Part shown: positions 56,131 through 64,000 of the stretch, piece after piece | Layout of the letters: each line of letters opens with the position of its first letter | How positions within the stretch are numbered: the first letter of the stretch is position 1 | DNA from: Liolophura sinensis | Taxonomy: Eukaryota; Mollusca; Polyplacophora; Chitonida; Chitonidae | Reading direction: 5' to 3' | Assembly (NCBI RefSeq): GCF_032854445.1 | Contig: NC_088303.1 | Span: forward strand, 16,127,501 to 16,191,500 | Length of the DNA: 64,000 nucleotides | The notes under the pieces: generated by a model | Database searches by the model: none | What the model was told of the DNA's origin: nothing | Seen by the model: only the letters and a program-made list of their open reading frames with translations | Program-made: the position numbers and the translations under genes

Positions 56131-56838
56131 AGCTGACAACAGATCAACCAGTTCCCTGAAACTTGGTTCACATGGTGTGATTTGTCGATGCGAAATTGGA
56201 CAAACCTGTTTCAAAAAATGTTTGTTGATTGATACTAGCGCATGACGTAGCAGATGTCCTGTTTTCATTTGACTAGTCGACAGTTTTAGCGCATGCGCGC
56301 AGATGTATGCTGAGCACAAATCCAGTGATCTACGCAGATTACAAATAATAAAGTTGAAGGTATGACAGAACTGGGAAAGTCTCCGTTACAAGAGAAATCC
56401 ATGAACACCAGGCCATCACAGTGAGGTTGGTTTGTGCTAACTACATGTATAACAAATCATTGAAGATTTAAGACTTGTTCACTTGAAACCAATTTCACTA
56501 ACTTAAACCAGTCAAACTATATAACTGGCATCCAATCAACCAGTCATACTGAAGGGATTATAAGATGTATTGCTTCAGATATAGGTTTGAAATGTAATTA
56601 CATTTCTCTTGAGTTTTATTTTATTTTTTTTGTGGCAGGAAAGTAAAGATATGTATATTCTATTTACTAGACAGACTCACCATGTGAGAAGAGGGAATCT
56701 GTATTCCCATTACAGTTAAATGTATTTTGACAAAAAAGAGCGGGAGAGACAGGGTACACCCTTTAAACTGTGCTCTACTTCTTTCATTCTTCAAGCCAAG
56801 ACAAGAAAACAATTCCACACAATGCTGCTGGTATCATT

Positions 56839-56844
56839 TTTATT
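56839..56844 (-). terminator. Candidate polyadenylation signal for the 59-61 kb minus-strand gene
   Basis: TTTATT on plus is AATAAA on minus, 2.6 kb past the stop at 59419. It would imply a long 3'UTR. Weak on its own. Confidence 0.25.
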
Positions 56845-57529
56845 GTTTACAATACGACACATGAGAACATCAGCGGGTAACGAAAGACGCATGGCAAATG
56901 GTCAAATCAAGGCGCAGGATTTCTATATATATAGGTGAAAATGAAGAGATACATCTCCTTAACTCATTACACCATACAGCACTAAGATCATAATATCGCA
57001 ACTGTCACTGGGTGACAAAATGCTGTTTAGAAATAGGCTAGAATGAAAGATTAAATGCACTCTACAGGATCAGTGACTCAAAAATACAAAACAATATGAG
57101 TCTGATATGCCATGTGAAATAAACGTCCTTAATCCTAACAAAGCCATTGAGGCCGGCAGCCAAATGTAGAAACAAACACTGGAGCAAAATATACAAGATG
57201 ACCTAATTACCATGGGCTAGCCATCAGAGTGCACTTCCACAAAGTCTGCAAGAGGTTGACATGTTACTGATATGGTGATCTTATGCTTTCTATGTTGGTA
57301 GTCAGGGTAGTTAAGAGGACATACCATGATGCTACAAGGGCTTCATGCATGTGGGCTTCAGCAAAGGAAATGAAAATATGGGATTAAAGACATTTCTCAG
57401 CTGAAACAAGACAAAGTGCACAGGACACGATGAGAGGAATTGCAAAAGTTTGAAGTGGTCATAGTAATGGAATGAGTGAGCGTGGCAAAGGAAAAGTCTG
57501 AAGGGTAATGAAGCCAAGGTCAAAGTGTG

Positions 57530-57850
57530 CAGGTTACTGGCACTAAGGTCAAAGTGTGCAGGTAATGGAGTGAAGGTCAAAGTATGCACAATAACAGGGC
57601 ACAGTGTGCATGGTAACATTGCAAAGTGTGCCATGCAACAGGACAAACTGTGCATTGCAATGGGCAAGGGACAGAGAAGCTAGGGTAATACTTCAAACTG
57701 TGCATTGCAATGGGCAAAGGACAGAGAAGCTAGGGTAATACTTCAAACTGTGCATTGCAATGGGCAAGGGACAGAGAAGCTAGGGTAATACTTCAAAATG
57801 TGCATTGCAATGGGCAAAGGACAGAGAAGCTAGGGTAATACTTCAATAAT
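57530..57850. repeat. 50-bp tandem repeat, four copies, with older flank
   Basis: 'tgtgcattgcaatgggcaag' plus 'ggacagagaagctagggtaa' plus 'tacttcaaac' repeats four times from about 57650 with very few changes. To its left, shorter pieces sharing 'ggtcaaagtgtgcaggtaa' look like an older, decayed array. Confidence 0.85.
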
Positions 57851-59020
57851 GGGAAAGCAACAGTGTTCCATACACGTATTAGTTTTCACAAATTATTTTT
57901 TAAATGTAACACCTTTGTAACTCTGGAAGTACTTCCACAAAACTTTGTACGAAGAATTTTGTAATGGAGTTCCACACACGCAGTCACTTACTCAGCAAAG
58001 CATTAAAATCAGTACCCAGTTAGCTGCTATATATGCAATCTTAGTGAACCTTCATCGCACTGATGGTGGTTTTGTGGATCCACGAACCAGGAACATTGCA
58101 GGACAGAATTTAACCCGATTGCACTCATTCTGCAAATGCTTGGACCAAACTATACTCAGGTGAACACAAGAACTCAATGAAACGTGCACCAATCTTGATC
58201 TTCAACCCCCAACCTCTACTCCATGAATGGTTATTCAGCAAAACTACCACAACAACAACACTGTTGCAAAGATTATTGTTGTAGTTAAAATCAACAGGGC
58301 CCAATAATTTATTAGGACACAGCATGCACAAAATGAAGAAGATATACTGCAAAAGGCAACGTCATATGGTGAATTTTCTGCAAAATGCTCAGCCTCAAAA
58401 TGACATGTGAAACACACGTCTATCTGAACCTTGCCAATCTGTTAGTCATAATTTTGACTTTTAGATGAATTACAAAAACATTCAAGAAATAATGGCACAT
58501 TTATGTGGAGCAATATACAGGGCTCCTACAGTCACATGAGCTAGAAAGCACACACAAAAATTTCCATTGAAATGGAACTCCTAATACATTTCAGGCTTGA
58601 AAAAGTATATGCCATAGTAAACCACATGAACAGTTCACAACAGTATACATTTAATATCCATAAAGATACTCAGAAATAAACACTTCAAAAACAGTGATTC
58701 ATAAAATTTGACTATCACGTGTAACAATAACCAGTAAACAGTAAATTAAGTCTTTATGATAATAACTTGTCAACAAACAGCATGTTCTGTTGTGCGCAGA
58801 GCTCCTGTCTACATCAATTACCAATTGTCACCATCTTGTCACTATTCAGGTATTAATGCGATTCTTGAAAAGTCTGTCCCAAAAACGAATTTGTAATACT
58901 TACATATACAATGTACTGAAAACTAGAGAGAACACAAGTGTCGGTGATTAAAAGTGAGCAGCTTAAGAATGTTTTCTGTGCAAGTCCAGCAAGATGATGG
59001 AGTCGTATACCGAAATTCAG

Positions 59021-59157
59021 TGGCCACCTTCACAAAGATGTCGTACTTGCACAATATTGTACATACAGGACAATGATGCATTAATATTAACGTACAAAAC
59101 ATGGTTCAACAAATGTACGATAAAAAATGTCGTATGCCGCTTTGTGAAAGTGGCCCC
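59021..59157. mobile_element. MITE-like element with terminal inverted repeats
   Basis: The left end 'tggccaccttcacaaag' and right end 'ctttgtgaaagtggccc' are near-perfect inverted repeats. The next bases ('tgtcgtac' and its partner 'cgtacg..atgtcgta') also pair partly. Length about 137 bases with no coding capacity, as expected for a non-autonomous DNA transposon. Target duplications are not clear. Confidence 0.5.
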
Positions 59158-59418
59158 TGGCCTTGTCATAGACAAAATGTAAAAAGTTTTAGCGAATGCT
59201 AGACAAAACAGCACCAGTTACGGAAGCGCCAAGAACACTGCATCTGTCACTACAAAATATTTACATAAACATTTCACACAAACATATCAGCCCTTGACAG
59301 AACATGGTGTATTTTTTAATACGCAAGTATGTATCAATTTGGTGGCAGCCGTGGGATCTTGTGCCTCGTTGATTTTTCGGACATCTAATGACCTCCACAG
59401 TGATGTTTTTTTGTCGTA

Positions 59419-59636
59419 TCATGGGGAATCAATTATGATAAACTTATCATGACCTATTGTTTTCAAAGTTACAGGTTTGCTTGGGATGGGATTGGCAGTC
59501 GTAGGACGCACTGGCACTGGAATGGTTGCCACAGGATGCGTTGTCACAGGAAATGTTGCCACACTATGAGACGTCGTGGGAATTATCACAGGATGTGTAG
59601 CCATCCTCACTGGAATAACATTCCTCAAAACTAGTC
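59419..59636 (-). CDS. Possible last coding exon of an unrecognised minus-strand gene
   Basis: On minus, an acceptor 'ttttcattgtaacag' is followed by 72 codons ending at TGA 59421-59419. The predicted peptide is rich in Pro, Val and Thr with a repeated HPV-type phrase (ATHPVIIPTT, VTTHPVATIP) and ends GHDKFIIIDSP. I do not recognise the family. The exon would start in phase 1, while the candidate exon at 60918-61315 ends in phase 0, so at least one intervening exon would be needed if they belong together. The Thr/Pro repeats could also be chance. No RNA evidence is available here. Confidence 0.35.
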
Positions 59637-60917
59637 CTGTTACAATGAAAAAGCAATACAAATTATTTGTTGAAATTCATGTTTATGTCTTTTCGTGGTC
59701 CTTCCATACCATGGCTGACTGAGTCGACACGTCTTAATGCTATACAAGGGAACTATTTTAATTCAACATTTTTCAGAAAATTTCTTGCCTTAGTATTATA
59801 CATAATGAATTACTGATTGGAATTCAGAAATTTGCATAAAATGTTCACAAGTTAAGACTTGGATTTTCAAAACAGGTTGCTGCAATATGGCTGAAGTAAT
59901 GCCAAAGTGGTATTAACCCGCATTCAAATTTGTGACTACCTAAAAATTATACACGTAAGTCTTCTCCCAACACTTGGAACAAAACAACACTTTAGGAGAT
60001 ATAAATTTCCAGAAAGTATCTGTGTTAACAGCATCACAATAAATTTACCTCAATATGATTCAAAGGCAATATATCTATAAATGCTCGCCCAACATGCTAC
60101 ATGTATAGATAACATACAACTGGTACAAAATATCTCTCCTTCACAACTGAAACCACCAATACTTAAACACACAAACATCCTTATTCTGAATACTGATGAA
60201 GAGGCGGTACTAAATCCTTATTCTGAATGAGGATCTGAAAGGTGACATTTTTCAGGATTTTAATGGGCAGATTTGATCCATAATCAGACTGTAATTTGTA
60301 TTACCTTGCACACTATTGAATGTATAATTACATCCATGTTAAAAATTCTACCACCAGAGACGGACATTCACAACAGAAACCACCACCAAGTCATCTACTC
60401 GCTGACAAGACAAATACATGCAAATCTGGACAACACATCATGTCATGCAAATTTCTAATGTAAAAGAAAAACAAACACGAAAAATACACCAGTCAGTGTC
60501 TTGGTGTAAAGATGCCATCTTTTTATCATATCGAAATATTTCTTCATTAAATAAGCCTGATTACACAAGTAACAAAGTTAAAAATTAATGATTTTTAATG
60601 CAAAAAGCATGTTTGGCAAAAGTAATTTCCTGTTTGTAATATTGATACTTAAACCAAAAATCAGTAATCTAGTAAACTATGTACATGTAACTGTTTGACT
60701 CATACGCCTGGTACCTGTTTGATTAAAAGAATATCAGCATGGCAGGTGTTGCCAGTGATTCAATACTATACTGATCTCAAAACATACACATTGAATCACC
60801 ACTTAAACAAGAACACACAAACAATATACTATGACAAGTAGTCAAAATGAGTTTATATTACTTTATTATACAACATACAAATCAGAGCCAAGTGACTGGT
60901 CATACAACACAAAATAC

Positions 60918-61315
60918 CTCCAAATGTTGCCTGGGCATCGGGTCAGGCTTAGGTTGCCACGGAAATGGCTCGCCAGGTGGTAAGAATGCCGGAGGCTGGT
61001 CGAAGAGCGCTGTGTGCCAAGAGAAAGAGCCGAGACCATAGCCATGAGAGGTGACGCTGGCTGGCGGAGGGAGGCTTAGGGCAGAAGTAAGCGCCCCAGC
61101 CAGGGAGCCCGAGGGCAGGGCCAGTGAGACGATGGGGTCTGAGCCCCCTGGGGGCTGTACGGGGAGGGAGGGGGCTGCAGCAGGGGTGAGACGGTCAGTC
61201 GGTGGTGGGGGGCTCAGCAGGGACATGTTAGAGGCCAGGGATGAAGCAACTGAGGTGACACAGGACTGCGAGGCTGCCACGGCGACCTGCTCTCCACACC
61301 CACTCTCCTCAGCAC
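60918..61315 (-). CDS. Possible internal exon of an unrecognised minus-strand gene
   Basis: An open stretch of 132 codons on minus lies between a possible acceptor (TTCCTAG, ending 61316) and a donor (GGAG|GTATTT at 60917-60916). It is much more GC-rich than its surroundings, which is the main reason to suspect coding. The peptide is rich in Ala, Ser and Pro (SLLSPPPPTDRLTP, SLALPSGSLAGAL) and ends with aromatic and Pro-rich sequence (GYGLGSFSWHTALFDQPPAF, PWQPKPDPMPRQHLE). It looks like a disordered tail of a nuclear regulator, but no family is recognised. The gene may continue past 64000. Confidence 0.45.
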
Positions 61316-61399
61316 CTAGGAATCGGGATGGAACAAGCACAACGCCACTGGTGAGATGCCCAAGTGATTGATGGGGAGGGACCACAAGCAAACACAGCC

Positions 61400-64000
61400 G
61401 TCACGTAGCTCAGGAGCCGCCAGTGACACTGCACACGGAACCACTGTTAGTCAAGCTAGCCAACAGGTGCTGCTCACGTCCAACTGGTAGCCATTACAAT
61501 ATCATGCAGCAAAAAGCAGATACAATCATGCTTTATTAAGCCAGTTTAAAGCAGAGATGGCTCTTCCATGACAAGGGGTAAAATTTAAGCAAAACTATGC
61601 ACCATCATATTGCAAATGCCAACACCTTAGCAATACAAAAGCAGAACTTTCGCAAGCTTCCACTTACATAGATAAAAAATGGAGAGTGTATTGAATGATA
61701 AATTTGCAAAAATGGACAATTAAATGACAATGCCCTCAATTAATTTATGGTACATAAGATCGAGACGTGGTGTACATAAGTTGTTATATAGAAAAGCACA
61801 TGCTTCCCACCACCTTCAAAAATCAGTTCAAAGCAGCTGTTCCCCAGACTTGCCTCCATTATTTCAGTCCAATTCCAGGTAGTTCCATCTCTTCTCCTAG
61901 CTACACTGATTGGTTGGTTCTTATCACATGACATACATGTTAATGCCTGTACTCTCCTGGATAACATCTTCTAATGCATGACGCTTTGCTACAAGTTGGC
62001 AGCAAAAGATTTGCAGCTTCAGAAAACCAAATCCAAATATAAGGAGGAAACCCAATGACTGTCCCAATACATGATCTAAAATGTTATAATATTTCTTAAA
62101 TACTTGCATTCCTCAACTCTTTCAAACATGAAAAAGCAACTTACATTTGGACAATGAGATTTATGTACCCATTTCATTTGCTTTTAGAGACAAATCTGCA
62201 TTGGTTGAGTTGGCCAATTTCAAATACTTTCACCAATTCACACAGAATAAACCCAATCTGCAAAATAAACCAAATCTGCATTTCCTGAGTTTCGTATGTT
62301 CATGAGCAGATGCACCCGGCATAATAAACATGTATAATCAATCTAACCATTACTGTAAAACCATGCCCTTCAGCCATATTAGTTGGCCAGAGCCATCTTG
62401 TCTGAATCTGCATGAACTAGCAAGACTCCTTAAATGCTGATTCGGCTGGTAACGCCATCAGAATACATGTATGCTTGAATAAAAATCCTTAAAATATGTC
62501 ACAAGATTGAATCACACATTATTCAAATATGCAATAAATCATCTGTAATTTTTTTTCCGACTAATCATCAAGTTCTACTATAAAGCTGGTGAAATCAACA
62601 AATATCATGTAATCACCATCTATATTAACGTTTGAACAGCAAAGGTGATTAGTCCGTGAAAAATCCCCTGAAATTATAGATGAATTATTTCATATGCAAT
62701 AGGAAACAACCCAAACTACTTCTTAGAGCTATCTTAAATTGTTCTCAAAAAGTGTCAGAGTAGAGCAGGTAATGGGGAAAATCTTGGCGTCAAAACAGAC
62801 ATTCTTAACACCAGCGGTATACCATAACAGATGTACGGGGTCAATAATTGCAACGCGTTTTAGTCATGCACCTTCAGCATCTGATGATGATGCTGTCTTA
62901 AGCAGCTAGCATCAGAAATTCAGGCTTCTACTGCAGTACTTGACAGGTGTCAGTTCTAACAACTTAGGTGTACATGTACCTCTGAACAACCAATATAAAA
63001 GGCTAGTGATGTTTATCCCACTCTTTGGGTCGGTTTATCCCACTCTCTGGGTCGTGGTGTTACTTTGATGATAGTGAAATATCTTTCAGTTTGACCTCTC
63101 AATGTTCTACTCATCACAAACTTGAGAAGCGTAGCATGGAAACTATTTCTAGTCTGTCCTGTTTTTATACAAATTTAGAATTTTGTTGCTCTGTTCAAAA
63201 TACACCATTACTTTACATGATACTCCATGCTATTTTTCTCTCAAATCTGAATCCAGTAGAAAAAGAAAAGATGATGAAATAACGATGACACAAAAATATA
63301 TGATATGTTCTCTTTTTATTCTTATAAATAAGGAACAGTACAAAGGTGAAGGTAATGACTGTGTATCATTTATATCCCAGGTGCTCTGGGGTCACATGAG
63401 CAGTCACAGATTGCATGTAAGGTTGGACAAATTCCATAATTAACCAGATTAAATGCAAATTTTGACTGGAGGGTTGCAAGTTCCTCACAGTAGACATAGA
63501 ATGAAAACTACCTCTGATATCATAAATGAGTATGAAATACATGCCAGAGAACATGTAAGGTGTTCTAAAATATCATTTCAACAGGCTTAGTAAGCTAACT
63601 TTTTTGACATGAAAGTATCATTCTACCGTGAAGTCACATGAAAAAGTGTAATAAAGTTAACAGATAATCACATAAGAAATGCCCTCTAAACATTACATAA
63701 AAGGCACCAAGAAATATATTTATTGTCTAGGAAGACCTTATTCTGATTAAAAGAAATATCTGTAACAGTTTAAAAATTGCAAGGTTTTTCAGAAGAATGA
63801 AGTTTTGCTTTATACTATGTACATGATGGCTGGGTGCATTTAACTTAATGATGAATGATGGAACAGTAGCCACAACTTGTCAACACTACAAACAGCTGGA
63901 CTTTCTACATCCACAGACTCGATAAAACAGCAAAATTTTCACACAATCAAAACAACACAGAACTATTTACAGCCCTCTGATACTAGGCAGACCAACACTA
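61400..64000. other. Right flank, no supported feature
   Basis: A/T-rich DNA. Open frames are short, without family motifs or paired splice signals. It may be an intron or upstream flank of the minus-strand gene suspected at 59.4-61.3 kb. Confidence 0.5.

Overview
This window is nuclear DNA of an animal. Its genes have many exons with GT-AG introns, AATAAA polyadenylation signals and orthologues of conserved metazoan proteins. The introns hold tRNA-derived SINEs, including a family with a head close to a tRNA gene, a conserved 'GTACGGCGTAAAACACC' block and an (AAAT)n tail. That repeat content, and the frequent ACATGTA words, suggest a lophotrochozoan, most likely a marine mollusc. This placement is inference; no species can be named.

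Layout. 1-2890: upstream DNA with SINE copies. 2891-17134 (+): SF3B4, the SF3b subunit of the U2 snRNP, in ten coding exons. Its 7.2 kb first intron contains a complete single-exon vezatin gene (VEZT, 4537-6807) on the same strand. 17135-22918: SF3B4 3'UTR, convergent intergenic DNA, and the WDR33 3'UTR. 22919-44175 (-): WDR33, the CPSF subunit that reads the AAUAAA signal, in sixteen coding exons. 44176-46512: divergent intergenic region, probably a shared promoter area. 46513-52210 (+): SSU72, the RNA polymerase II CTD phosphatase, in five exons, with a probable 2.7 kb 3'UTR. 55-58 kb: several tandem arrays. 59.4-61.3 kb (-): one or two exons of a gene I do not recognise. The rest to 64000 shows nothing I can support.

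Three of the four recognised genes act in pre-mRNA maturation: SF3B4 in branch-site recognition, WDR33 in poly(A)-signal recognition, SSU72 in CTD dephosphorylation and 3'-end processing. WDR33 and SSU72 are head to head, so they could share a promoter. Vezatin, an adherens-junction membrane protein, is unrelated in function; its intronless, nested state suggests retroposition or wholesale intron loss.

The most striking non-coding structure is a set of minisatellites lying within tens of bases of splice sites in SF3B4 and WDR33. SSU72 intron 1 also carries a 40-bp palindrome-bearing array with a 160-bp higher-order pattern. All exon boundaries were set by eye from splice signals, reading phase and remembered family conservation; no alignment was run.
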